From: Segatella copri
GTDB taxonomy: Bacteria; Bacteroidota; Bacteroidia; Bacteroidales; Bacteroidaceae
DNA: 64,000 nt
Assembly (NCBI RefSeq): GCF_002224675.1
Contig: NZ_NMPZ01000014.1
Location: 1-64,000, forward strand
Direction of reading: 5' to 3'
Shown here: piece after piece, positions 44,930 through 52,719 of the stretch
Position numbering within the stretch: position 1 is the first letter of the stretch
Layout of the letters: every line of letters begins with the position of its first letter
Made by a program: the position numbers and the translations under genes
The notes under the pieces: generated by a model
Seen by the model: the letters and a program-made list of their open reading frames with translations, nothing else
The model's database searches: none
What the model was told of the DNA's origin: nothing

Positions 44930-45877
44930 ATGGTGAGAAAAACGATAACGTTCCTTTTCCCGTTCTATCTTATATTCGTTCTCCTGACAAGTTGCGATAT
45001 AACAGGTAAGAACAGGAAAAAGCCAGCCAGCACGGGACAACCTTACGAGGTGGTACTCGAGGGTGATACCGACAGCATCGTGACAAAGATGCTGACGGAG
45101 GATGTGACAGGACTACCTCAACCCGAACCACTCTGCCGACTGATTCAGGTAAAAAAGGGCAAGACACAGGGCAGCTATCTGCTCGTCAGAACCCGCATCA
45201 TCGTGAATATTGGAGAGCGGGACTTCTCCGTCAGGCTGAGCCACGACGAAAATGCTGCACCGCAGAATATCATCCGCATTACAGCCCGCTCGACACAGCA
45301 GTTGCAGGAAAGGCTCAATGGCGAAAGACTCCGCCAAATCGTGAATGAGGTAGAGTTGAAACATCTGGCAGATATCATCTCCTGCAACCCCAGCAAACAA
45401 AACAAGGAGATGCAGGACGAAATCAAGAAGATGTTTGGAATTGACATGAAGATTCCGGTCTCGATGAACGCCAGCAAAAAAGCAAAAGACTTCATCTGGA
45501 TCTCGAATAATGCAAGTACGGGAATGCAAAACCTGCTTGTGTTTAAAGTGAAGAGTGAAGAACGAAGAATGAAGAATTCAAATGCATTTTATGTAAATGA
45601 CAAGACTCAGATTGACAGCATTCTTCGAACCAACATGCTCGGCGAAACCGACAGCATGTATATGGAGATTCCAGTTCTTTCAGAAAGAGGGCTCTGGGAG
45701 ATGAAGGGGGATGCCATGGGAGGACCTTATGTCATGCATCGCATTCATAAGTCAACAAGCCAAGCAGAAATTCAGCAAGGCTACGACCTCTACATCATTG
45801 GCTTCGTCTATGCTCCCGAAATGAAAAAGAAAATATTAATCAAGCAGCTCGAAGCTGCGATTTCTACTATAAAATAA
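44930..45877 (+). CDS. DUF4837 family lipoprotein
   Basis: The 315-aa product starts at ATG 44930 with a lipoprotein signal (FLFPFYLIFVLLTSC, lipobox LTSC), so it is membrane-anchored. The rest fits DUF4837, a Bacteroidetes family of unknown function often found beside rlmN and pdxA. A longer open frame upstream overlaps rlmN and is not real. An unusual feature is a stretch around residues 207-220 (FKVKSEERRMKNSN): the DNA here, 45549-45588, is a copy of the intergenic GAAGAGTGAAGAA repeat, so the repeat seems to have inserted in frame. Confidence 0.85.
   Translation: MVRKTITFLFPFYLIFVLLTSCDITGKNRKKPASTGQPYEVVLEGDTDSIVTKMLTEDVTGLPQPEPLCRLIQVKKGKTQGSYLLVRTRIIVNIGERDFSVRLSHDENAAPQNIIRITARSTQQLQERLNGERLRQIVNEVELKHLADIISCNPSKQNKEMQDEIKKMFGIDMKIPVSMNASKKAKDFIWISNNASTGMQNLLVFKVKSEERRMKNSNAFYVNDKTQIDSILRTNMLGETDSMYMEIPVLSERGLWEMKGDAMGGPYVMHRIHKSTSQAEIQQGYDLYIIGFVYAPEMKKKILIKQLEAAISTIK
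45549..45588 (+). repeat. GAAGAGTGAAGAA repeat copy inside the DUF4837 gene
   Basis: The 40-nt stretch starts AGTGAAGAGTGAAGAACGAA and continues with GAATGAAGAATTCAAATGC. It matches the minus strand of 59352-59392 at nearly every position and keeps the reading frame open. Confidence 0.7.
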
Positions 45878-45883
45878 GTATTA

Positions 45884-47284
45884 ATGGACAACAAGAAAAT
45901 CAGGGTGGCTATCACCCACGGAGATACCAATGGTATCGGATATGAACTCATTTTTAAGGCATTCAGTGAGCCAGAGATGTTGGAGTTTTGCACCCCAATC
46001 ATCTATGGTTCACCTAAAGTGGCAGCTTATTATCGCAAGGCGATGAATCTGCCAGCCCAGTTCTCTATCATCCAGAAAGCAGAAGATGCAGAAGATGGAC
46101 GTATCAACCTCCTCGCAGCCGTAGATGAAGAGGTTAAGGTAGATATGGGACTTCCTACTGATGAATCAGGAGCTGCAGCCATCAAAGCACTCGACCGTGC
46201 TATGACCGACTATCGCAACAATCTCTACGATGTCTTGATTACAGCACCAGTAAGCAGTCAGAACGTCAAAATAGAAGGATATACCTTCAAGGGACACAAG
46301 GAGTACATCGAAACATGCATCGGCGACCGCAACAGTTCCCTGAGCATCCTCATCGGAGACGACCTCCGTATCGCAGCTATCACAGAAAAGACTCCTTTGG
46401 CTCAAGTAGCTGGTGCAATCAGTCAGGAAAGTATCGTGAGCAAGACAACATTGCTCTGGCAGACATTGAAGCGCGACTTCCTCATCACCAATCCACGTAT
46501 CGCCGTACTAGCCCTGAATCCTAGCATCAACGAGGAACAGAGTTGTGGCAAAGAGGAACGCGAAATCATCATCCCGGCTATCGACCACCTTGCTGACAAG
46601 GGAATCCAGGCGTTTGGTCCTTACCCTGCAGACGAATTTTTCGGCAGCGGTTACTTCAGCGAATTCGATGGAATCATGGCAATGTACTACGATCAGGCTA
46701 CCGTACCATTCCATGCTCTCTACAACGAGGATGGCGTGCTCTACACTGCAGGCTTGCCACTTATCCATACCGCAGCCAACACAACTCCTTGCTACTTCAT
46801 GGCAGGCTGCAACGAGGCAGACCCAACATCATTCCGCCATGCTATCTTCACGGCACTCGATGCTTTCCGCCATCGCGAAACAAGCGACGAGGTGGGTACA
46901 AACCCGCTGCCAAAACTCTATCACGAGAAGCGAGACGAAAGTGAAAAGGTTCGCTTCTCTATCCCTAAGAAGCACGCTCCATCTCCATTCCCTTCAAAGA
47001 ACGGAAAACAGGGAGCACCAAAGGGTAACGAGCAGAAGGAGGCACAGAACAATGCTCCAAGAAACAACGAGCAGAAGGAGGTGCAGAAGGAGGCACAGAA
47101 CAATGCTCCAAGAAACAACGAGCAGAAGGAGGTGCAGAACAATGCTCCAAGAAACAACGAGCAGCAAAACAACAACCAGAAAGCTCAACAGCCAAACAAG
47201 CAGAAGGCTGCACAGGCTGCTGCAGCACTCTCAGCTGTTCTCTCTGCAGTTCAGGCTGGTCAGAAGCCTGCTTCTAAAGAGTAA
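45884..47284 (+). CDS. pdxA: 4-hydroxythreonine-4-phosphate dehydrogenase with repeat tail
   Basis: PdxA oxidises 4-phosphohydroxy-L-threonine in pyridoxal-phosphate synthesis. The catalytic part (about residues 1-350) has the N-terminal ITHGDTNGIGYELI, the substrate region TAPVSSQNVKIEGYTFKGHKEYIE (about 126-149) and the metal/His motif YYDQATVPFHALYNEDGV (about 268-285). Most PdxA proteins end near 330-365 residues. Here a further 100 or so residues form a Gln/Asn/Ala-rich tail with repeated QNNAPRNNEQKE units, probably disordered. Gap to the lipoprotein gene is 6 bp. Confidence 0.93.
   Translation: MDNKKIRVAITHGDTNGIGYELIFKAFSEPEMLEFCTPIIYGSPKVAAYYRKAMNLPAQFSIIQKAEDAEDGRINLLAAVDEEVKVDMGLPTDESGAAAIKALDRAMTDYRNNLYDVLITAPVSSQNVKIEGYTFKGHKEYIETCIGDRNSSLSILIGDDLRIAAITEKTPLAQVAGAISQESIVSKTTLLWQTLKRDFLITNPRIAVLALNPSINEEQSCGKEEREIIIPAIDHLADKGIQAFGPYPADEFFGSGYFSEFDGIMAMYYDQATVPFHALYNEDGVLYTAGLPLIHTAANTTPCYFMAGCNEADPTSFRHAIFTALDAFRHRETSDEVGTNPLPKLYHEKRDESEKVRFSIPKKHAPSPFPSKNGKQGAPKGNEQKEAQNNAPRNNEQKEVQKEAQNNAPRNNEQKEVQNNAPRNNEQQNNNQKAQQPNKQKAAQAAAALSAVLSAVQAGQKPASKE
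47026..47166 (+). repeat. In-frame tandem repeats in the pdxA tail
   Basis: Three copies of a 33-45 bp unit containing AACAATGCTCCAAGAAACAA and GAGCAGAAGGAGG are nearly identical at DNA level, differing mainly by GCA/GTG codon swaps (Ala/Val) and one extra block. Unit lengths are multiples of 3, so the frame is preserved and copy number may vary between strains. Confidence 0.85.
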
Positions 47285-47465
47285 AAAACAAGGCGAAATT
47301 AGCTGCTGGAACTTGTATGTTTCCGGCAGCAATATCAGCCTGATACGTGACTAGAAATTAAGGAAAAAGAGCAGAAAGATAGGCGAAAAAGTTAAAAATC
47401 ACCTATTTTCTGCTCTCCATAACCTATTTTTGGACGAAAAAAGCAGATAATTCAAAAAAAATATG

Positions 47466-47473
47466 TAATTTTG
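47466..47473 (+). promoter_or_regulatory. -7 box of the sigma-54 activator operon
   Basis: TAATTTTG fits the Bacteroidetes consensus, with the ATG only 8 bp downstream, so the mRNA has a very short or no leader. No -12/-24 element (GG-N10-GC type) is evident. The stretch 47285-47465 holds no gene. Confidence 0.55.
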
Positions 47474-47481
47474 GCAGCTAA

Positions 47482-48813
47482 ATGGATAATTCCGAACTTC
47501 AAAAGATAAAACAACGATACAATATCGTCGGAAATAGCGACGGATTGAATCATGCTCTCGATGTTGCCTTACAGGTGGCACCGACAGACCTTTCCGTGCT
47601 CATCATCGGAGAAAGCGGAGTGGGTAAGGAAATCATTCCAAGAGTCATCCACGACAATTCTCCACGAAGAAGAGAGAAATACTTCGCCATCAACTGCGGC
47701 AGCATCCCAGAGGGAACCATTGACAGCGAACTCTTCGGACACGAAAAGGGTTCCTTCACTGGAGCCATCGGTGAAAGCGAAGGTTACTTCGGAATAGCCA
47801 ACAAGGGAACCATCTTCCTCGATGAGGTAGGAGAACTCCCTATCCAGACCCAAGCCCGACTGCTTCGTGTACTGGAAACTGGTGAATATATCCGAGTAGG
47901 AGGTACAGAAATCCGAAAGACCAATGTTCGTATCGTAGCTGCCACCAATGTGAATATGCGCAAGGCTGTGAGCGAAGGAAGATTCCGCGAGGATCTCTAC
48001 TATCGTCTCAATACGATTCCTATCCAGATGCCTCCTTTGCGCGAACGTGGCGGTGACATACTCTTGCTCTTCCGTCTCTTTGCCATGCAAATGGCTGAGA
48101 AATACCACTTGCCGAAAATCTCGCTTTCGGAAGATGCCAAACAACTGATGTTGAAATACAAGTGGCCAGGAAACGTAAGACAGCTCAAGAATATCACAGA
48201 GCAGATGTCGGTACTCTCAAAAGAAAGAGAAATCGGACTGGATGCACTTCTCCAATTCATCCCAAAAGATGAGGAGAGTACACAGCTGGCCCCGATTCCT
48301 CAACAGAGCGTAGGGCAGCACAGCTATGAAAGCGAACGAGAAATTCTCTATAAGATTCTGTACGAATTGAGAGGAAACGTAAGCGACTTGAGACGCGAAA
48401 TGAACTCGTTGAGAAAACAACTTGATGAAGCGCGCGGACTGAACGGTGCCCAAGGGTTCTCACAATCACAACCGATAGACAACAGTATCATACCCGCAAA
48501 CTATCCAATAGATGTGACACCATCTCGTACGTCGGATATCATACAGTCGCACTCGGATATGCTGAACTCTCATCCAGACCTGATACATTCCCGACCAGAA
48601 GCTCAGGAAGTAGAGGCAGAGGAAATCAAGGATTTCGACAACGAAGAGATGAGCGAGAACGAATCGCTTAACCTCAGCAAACTCGGCAGGCAGATGATAG
48701 AAAAAGCATTGGAGAGAAACAATGGCAATAGAAAAAAAGCAGCCGACGAATTGGGAATCTCCGACCGCACCCTCTATCGAAGAATCAAGAAATACGGACT
48801 CGGAAATGATTAA
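47482..48813 (+). CDS. Sigma-54-dependent transcriptional activator without receiver domain
   Basis: The 443-aa product starts almost directly with the AAA+ domain (about residues 15-245): Walker A GESGVGKE (about 43-50), the sigma-54 contact loop as GSFTGA rather than GAFTGA, Walker B GTIFLDEVG and the arginine-rich FREDLYYRLN. A variable middle (about 255-390) is followed by a Fis-type helix-turn-helix (RKKAADELGISDRTLYRRIK, about 419-438). With no receiver or sensor domain, control must come from level or a partner, as for PspF. It is followed 40 bp later by lptE, so it shares the transcript with envelope genes. Confidence 0.93.
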   Translation: MDNSELQKIKQRYNIVGNSDGLNHALDVALQVAPTDLSVLIIGESGVGKEIIPRVIHDNSPRRREKYFAINCGSIPEGTIDSELFGHEKGSFTGAIGESEGYFGIANKGTIFLDEVGELPIQTQARLLRVLETGEYIRVGGTEIRKTNVRIVAATNVNMRKAVSEGRFREDLYYRLNTIPIQMPPLRERGGDILLLFRLFAMQMAEKYHLPKISLSEDAKQLMLKYKWPGNVRQLKNITEQMSVLSKEREIGLDALLQFIPKDEESTQLAPIPQQSVGQHSYESEREILYKILYELRGNVSDLRREMNSLRKQLDEARGLNGAQGFSQSQPIDNSIIPANYPIDVTPSRTSDIIQSHSDMLNSHPDLIHSRPEAQEVEAEEIKDFDNEEMSENESLNLSKLGRQMIEKALERNNGNRKKAADELGISDRTLYRRIKKYGLGND

Positions 48814-48853
48814 TGACTCATTGCTGGGAAAGACAATAATAAAGAATAAAAAT

Positions 48854-49375
48854 ATGAAGCACTTACGCGCGTACCTATATATAATAGGCGTCATATTGGT
48901 AATGGGAACTACTGCTGCCTGCTCCGTAAGCTACAAGTTTAACGGAGCCAGCATTGACTACACCAAGACCAAGACCATCCAGTTGGCTGACTTCCCTATC
49001 CGAAGCTCGTATGTTTGGGGACCAATGGGTCCGATGTTCAACAATGAGCTGAAAGACAAGTTTGCCAGCAACACTCAGCTGCGCCAGGTTTCCCGAAACG
49101 GAGATTTGAAGATTGAGGGAGAAATCACCCAATACTCACAGCGTAACAAGTCGGTGAGTGCAGAGGGATATTCTGCACAGACCGAATTGAGCATTACAGT
49201 GAACGTCCGCTTCACCAATACCAAAAACCACAACGAGGACTTCGAGCGACAGTTTACCTCCGCCAAGACCTACGATACCACTCAGAGCCTGGCATCAGTG
49301 CAAGAAGAGCTAGTTACCCAGATGGTAAAGGATTTGGTTGATCAGATATTCAATGCAACTGTAGCTAACTGGTAA
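48854..49375 (+). CDS. lptE: LPS assembly lipoprotein LptE
   Basis: LptE plugs the LptD barrel and helps insert lipopolysaccharide into the outer membrane. The start at ATG 48854 gives a lipoprotein signal, IIGVILVMGTTAAC, with lipobox TAAC; a longer frame from 48722 overlaps the activator gene and is rejected. The 173-aa product continues with the family pattern YKFNGASIDYTKTKTIQL and a C-terminal helix QEELVTQMVKDLVDQIFN. Length is standard for Bacteroidetes. Confidence 0.9.
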   Translation: MKHLRAYLYIIGVILVMGTTAACSVSYKFNGASIDYTKTKTIQLADFPIRSSYVWGPMGPMFNNELKDKFASNTQLRQVSRNGDLKIEGEITQYSQRNKSVSAEGYSAQTELSITVNVRFTNTKNHNEDFERQFTSAKTYDTTQSLASVQEELVTQMVKDLVDQIFNATVANW

Positions 49376-49409
49376 AAAATTCAATGTTCAAAGAAAAAAG
49401 CAAAACATC

Positions 49410-50180
49410 GTGGAATTAAATAGATTAATACAACATCCTGAGGAAATGGACCGAGAGACGCTCTACGACCTACGTGCGCTCTTGGCTCTTTATCCGTACT
49501 ATCAGACGGCTCGCCTGCTGATGTTGAAAAACCTATACCTGCTCCACGACCCCAGCTTCGATGAAGAACTTCGCCGAGCAGCCATCTATATCTCCGACCG
49601 CAAAGTCATCTTCCAGATGATAGAGGCAGCTCACTATCAGCTCAAGCGTACCCAGAATAAGCCACAAGGTATGGGCATTCTTGATGCCAAGAAGAAAGAA
49701 GATCGCACCAGCAGCCTCATCGACCACTTCCTCGACTCCATCCCTACCGATGCTGAAGAAAACGAGAAGAAGAAAGAGAAACGCAAACCTACACCAGCAG
49801 ATGCAGCAGTAGATTACGTATCATATCTGATGGAGACTGAGACAGAACAGAAGATGGAGCAACCATCCCGTACAATCAGTCTCATCGATGACTTCATTGA
49901 AGAAGGTGGTTTTAATCTGGAAAAAATTAACGGCACAGAGGAATCTGAACCAAAATCATCAGCAGACACAGAGCCTGCAGAAGCAGCTCCTCATAATGAG
50001 TCTAGCGATAATGGCGGAATCTTTACAGAAACCCTTGCTAGAATCTACATCAAGCAGGGAAAGTATGAGAGAGCCTATCAGATTATCGATCGCCTGCATA
50101 AGCAACACCCACAAAAGAGTGCCTATTATGTAGATCAACTCAGGTTTCTGGAGAAGCTGATACTGAATGCTAAGAAATAA
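49410..50180 (+). CDS. Tetratricopeptide-like hypothetical protein between lptE and secG
   Basis: The start is GTG at 49410, 34 bp after lptE; it yields MELNRLIQHPEEMDRETLYD and no better ATG exists nearby. The 256-aa product has an N-terminal helical part (about residues 1-85), a Lys/Glu-rich disordered linker (about 85-200) and a C-terminal TPR-like helix pair (ETLARIYIKQGKYERAYQII, about 213-232). No signal peptide is present. The gene order lptE, this gene, secG is common in Bacteroidales, but the function is unknown. Confidence 0.85.
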   Translation: MELNRLIQHPEEMDRETLYDLRALLALYPYYQTARLLMLKNLYLLHDPSFDEELRRAAIYISDRKVIFQMIEAAHYQLKRTQNKPQGMGILDAKKKEDRTSSLIDHFLDSIPTDAEENEKKKEKRKPTPADAAVDYVSYLMETETEQKMEQPSRTISLIDDFIEEGGFNLEKINGTEESEPKSSADTEPAEAAPHNESSDNGGIFTETLARIYIKQGKYERAYQIIDRLHKQHPQKSAYYVDQLRFLEKLILNAKK

Positions 50181-50246
50181 TATGCTCTGCAAAGGGATAA
50201 AAAATAAATAAAATAATAATAATAAAACTAGTTTTAAAATTAAAAA

Positions 50247-50642
50247 ATGGCTTACACATTATTTGTAGTATTAATCGTCCTGGTTTCAATCCTGATGGTT
50301 CTCATCGTGTTGATCCAGGAGTCAAAGGGAGGTGGATTGGCATCTAACTTCTCTTCAACCAATTCCATCATGGGTGTACGCAAGACTACCGACATCGTAG
50401 AAAAGATTACATGGGGTCTCGCAGCTCTTATGGTAGTAATCAGCGTTGCTTGCGCATACGTTGCTCCGCAGGCAACAGGCGAAAATAGCGTTATGGAGGG
50501 TGCAACTCAGGAGCAGACTGCTCTTCCTGCCATGCCAGGTGCTAGCAAGGATGCAGCAGCAGGTGCTCAGAAAGCGGCTCCTGCAGCAGGTGCAGATGCT
50601 CAAAAGGCAGCTCCAGTAGTGCCAAATGGCCCTGCTAAATAA
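50247..50642 (+). CDS. secG: Preprotein translocase subunit SecG
   Basis: SecG is the small auxiliary subunit of SecYEG. The 131-aa product has two membrane helices (about residues 3-22 and 54-74) joined by the conserved QESKGGGLASNFSSTNSIMGVRKT. The C-terminal 50 residues are Ala/Gln/Pro-rich with AGAQKAAPAAGADAQKAAPV repeats, longer than in Proteobacteria but usual for this phylum. It ends an operon with the sigma-54 activator, lptE and the TPR-like gene. Confidence 0.95.
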   Translation: MAYTLFVVLIVLVSILMVLIVLIQESKGGGLASNFSSTNSIMGVRKTTDIVEKITWGLAALMVVISVACAYVAPQATGENSVMEGATQEQTALPAMPGASKDAAAGAQKAAPAAGADAQKAAPVVPNGPAK

Positions 50643-50656
50643 AAAAATAGAAAAAA

Positions 50657-50700
50657 GGTACGAAAAAATTTGGTGGAATCATTTTTTTTTCGTACCTTTG
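50657..50700 (+). promoter_or_regulatory. tRNA-His promoter overlapping the secG terminator palindrome
   Basis: GGTACGAAAAAA (50657-50668) and TTTTTTCGTACC (50685-50696) form a perfect 12-bp inverted repeat 14 bp after secG. The tRNA promoter uses the same bases: TTTG (50669-50672), a 20-nt spacer and TACCTTTG (50693-50700). Confidence 0.7.
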
Positions 50701-50720
50701 CACCCGCTTACAAGAAAATG

Positions 50721-50796
50721 GTGGACGTAGTTCAGTTGGTTAGAGCGTCAGATTGTGGTTCTGAATGTCGTGGGTTCGAGTCCCACCTTCCACCCA
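50721..50796 (+). tRNA. tRNA-His (GTG), copy 1
   Basis: A full cloverleaf is seen: acceptor GTGGACG with CTTCCAC (one C-U mismatch), anticodon loop TTGTGGT with anticodon GTG, and T-arm GTGGG-TTCGAGT-CCCAC. The base before G1 is G and the discriminator is C, matching the special G-1:C73 pair of tRNA-His. The 3' CCA is not completely encoded after C73. Confidence 0.96.
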
Positions 50797-50828
50797 ACTT
50801 TTCCGGATAAGCAAAACATACCAATATG

Positions 50829-50904
50829 GTGGACGTAGTTCAGTTGGTTAGAGCGTCAGATTGTGGTTCTGAATGTCGTGGGTTCGAGTCCCACCTTCCA
50901 CCCA
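50829..50904 (+). tRNA. tRNA-His (GTG), copy 2
   Basis: Identical in sequence to copy 1, repeated at an offset of 108 bp, again with a preceding G. Both copies probably share one transcript that ends at the hairpin at 50909. Confidence 0.96.
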
Positions 50905-50908
50905 GGAT

Positions 50909-50940
50909 AAACCCTGCAAGATTTATTTCTTGCAGGGTTT
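50909..50940 (+). terminator. Terminator of the tRNA-His pair
   Basis: AAACCCTGCAAG (50909-50920) and CTTGCAGGGTTT (50929-50940) form a perfect 12-bp stem with an 8-nt loop, starting 5 bp after the second tRNA and followed by CTTGTTAT. Another short hairpin (GCCTGCTAAGAG and CTCCTAGCAGGC, 51010-51040) lies before the convergent sua5 gene. Confidence 0.85.
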
Positions 50941-51068
50941 CTTGTTATATTATCATATTAATTCTTGCTATATGATATATCTACAGTTAAGGTATAGACT
51001 ACGAAAAAGCCTGCTAAGAGAAAAAACTCCTAGCAGGCTTGTTTATATACAGCAATCAATATAAATGA

Positions 51069-51641
51069 TTATCTGATAACCTTTACCTCGCCGTTCTTAG
51101 CTATCTTAACAATACTTGAAGGCTGGTGAGGCTTATGCTCCTGACGACGGGTCCAGCACACGTAATCTACCGCATTCAGAATCTCTTCTGAAATATCACG
51201 ATAGTTCTGAGCTGCAGGCTCGCCACTTACATTGGCACTTGTACTTACGATAGGCTTCTGGAAACGATAGCAAAGCTGCTTGCTGAACTCCTCGTAAGTA
51301 ACTCGCATAGCCAAACTTCCATCTTCTGCTACAAGATTATTAGCCACACCGTTCGCATCATCCAAGATGATGGTAGTAGGCTTAACAGGCATAGCCGCAT
51401 CAATGAAATCCCAAGCCACCTGAGGCACATTACGGAAATAACGAGCCATACGGTCTGCCGAGTCAATGAGGCAGATAAGCGCCTTAGAATCATCGCGCTT
51501 CTTAATCTCATATACTTTCTTCACAGCCTCAGGATTAGTAGCATCACAACCGATTCCCCAAACTGTATCTGTAGGATAGAGAATCACTCCACCCTTACGC
51601 ATGCATTCTACTGCATTCTTAATATCCTCTTCTTTAGTCAT
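51069..51641 (-). CDS. L-threonylcarbamoyladenylate synthase (Sua5/YciO/YrdC)
   Basis: This enzyme makes threonylcarbamoyl-AMP from threonine, bicarbonate and ATP for t6A37 modification of tRNAs. The 190-aa product has the YrdC-fold signature GGVILYPTDTVWGIGCDA (about residues 17-34), KKRDDSKALICLI (about 46-58) and the later SLAMRVTYEEF and PIVSTSANVSGEPA. It is the short form without the Sua5 C-terminal domain. It is the last gene of a minus-strand group with fmt, the ClC gene and prfC. Confidence 0.93.
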   Translation of the reverse strand: MTKEEDIKNAVECMRKGGVILYPTDTVWGIGCDATNPEAVKKVYEIKKRDDSKALICLIDSADRMARYFRNVPQVAWDFIDAAMPVKPTTIILDDANGVANNLVAEDGSLAMRVTYEEFSKQLCYRFQKPIVSTSANVSGEPAAQNYRDISEEILNAVDYVCWTRRQEHKPHQPSSIVKIAKNGEVKVIR

Positions 51642-51685
51642 TTTCTTAACTGTTTGAAAATTGAACCCTAAAATTTAAATCTAAA

Positions 51686-52708
51686 TTACCGTAATCCAGC
51701 ATCAGAATCTGGTGCTTTCTGACATTCGTAATATACAATATCCTTCATTCCATTGAGGAAGGCAGAAGCTTCCATACGCTTTTTACCAGCAAGCTGCAAC
51801 TCATAGATATTGAGCCAATGGTCGATACAAGCTATCTGCAAATGTCCGCCTTCTATTCTGAAACATCCTACAGGTGCCATACCTCGCGAGTCTTCGCTAA
51901 CTGTAGTCTTGAAAATCTTAAGCACCTGCTCTTTCACAGCATCTTTCTTCTTGATGTTGGTCCAGGCACCCGGATATGGTGAGAGACCACGTATGAAATC
52001 GTGTACCTGTTTAGCAGGCTTGTGGAAATCAATACAGCAAGTATCCTTGAAAATTTTAGGAGCTGACTTGAGCTCAACACCCTCACCAATGAATTCTTCC
52101 TGAGCAATGCTCGAAATATTACCATCTGATGCAATCAGCTGATCGATGGTTTCCAAAGCAATTTCAGCACCTAAATGCATCAATCCATCATATACATACT
52201 CTACATTCGCCTCGTCAGGAATAGGGAAACGCTTCTGCATGATAATGCGACCTGTATCTATATCATGATCGAGGAAGAAGGTAGTAACACCCGTCTCTGT
52301 CTCACCATTGATAACAGCCCAATTGATAGGAGCTGCACCGCGGTACTGTGGCAACAAGGCAGCGTGAACATTAAAGGTACCAAACTTTGGCATTGCCCAT
52401 ACAACCTCTGGCAACATCCGGAATGCCACCACTACCTGCAAGTCTGCCTGATAGCTCTTAAGTTGTTCCAGGAAATCGGGATCCTTCATCTTCACAGGCT
52501 GAAGCACTGGCAGTCCATGCTCTACAGCATACAGCTTCACCTGAGAAGGCTGCAAAGTGTCCTGATGTCTGCCCACAGGCTTATCAGGCTGCGTAACCAC
52601 AGCCACCACATTGTAGCCGCCCTCTACAAGGCGCTTGAGGGATTCCACAGCAAACTCTGGAGTTCCCATAAATATGATTCTTAAATCTTTCTTTGTCATA
52701 CTGTTCAT
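51686..52708 (-). CDS. fmt: Methionyl-tRNA formyltransferase
   Basis: Fmt formylates initiator Met-tRNA with 10-formyl-THF. The 340-aa product has LRIIFMGTPEFAVESLKRLV (about residues 9-28), the catalytic FNVHAALLPQYRGAAPINWA (about 112-131, Asn/His) and the TTFFLDHDIDTGRI motif. ATG 52708 is annotated; an ATG 3 codons later (52699, MTKKDLRI) is equally plausible. The start lies 11 bp after the ClC stop codon. There is also a C-terminal OB-like domain (about 220-325). Confidence 0.95.
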   Translation of the reverse strand: MNSMTKKDLRIIFMGTPEFAVESLKRLVEGGYNVVAVVTQPDKPVGRHQDTLQPSQVKLYAVEHGLPVLQPVKMKDPDFLEQLKSYQADLQVVVAFRMLPEVVWAMPKFGTFNVHAALLPQYRGAAPINWAVINGETETGVTTFFLDHDIDTGRIIMQKRFPIPDEANVEYVYDGLMHLGAEIALETIDQLIASDGNISSIAQEEFIGEGVELKSAPKIFKDTCCIDFHKPAKQVHDFIRGLSPYPGAWTNIKKKDAVKEQVLKIFKTTVSEDSRGMAPVGCFRIEGGHLQIACIDHWLNIYELQLAGKKRMEASAFLNGMKDIVYYECQKAPDSDAGLR

Positions 52709-52719
52709 TATTAATATTA

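Noticed and set aside
48722..48853. Longer start for lptE
   Set aside because: It overlaps the helix-turn-helix coding part of the activator gene; ATG 48854 gives a proper lipobox signal.
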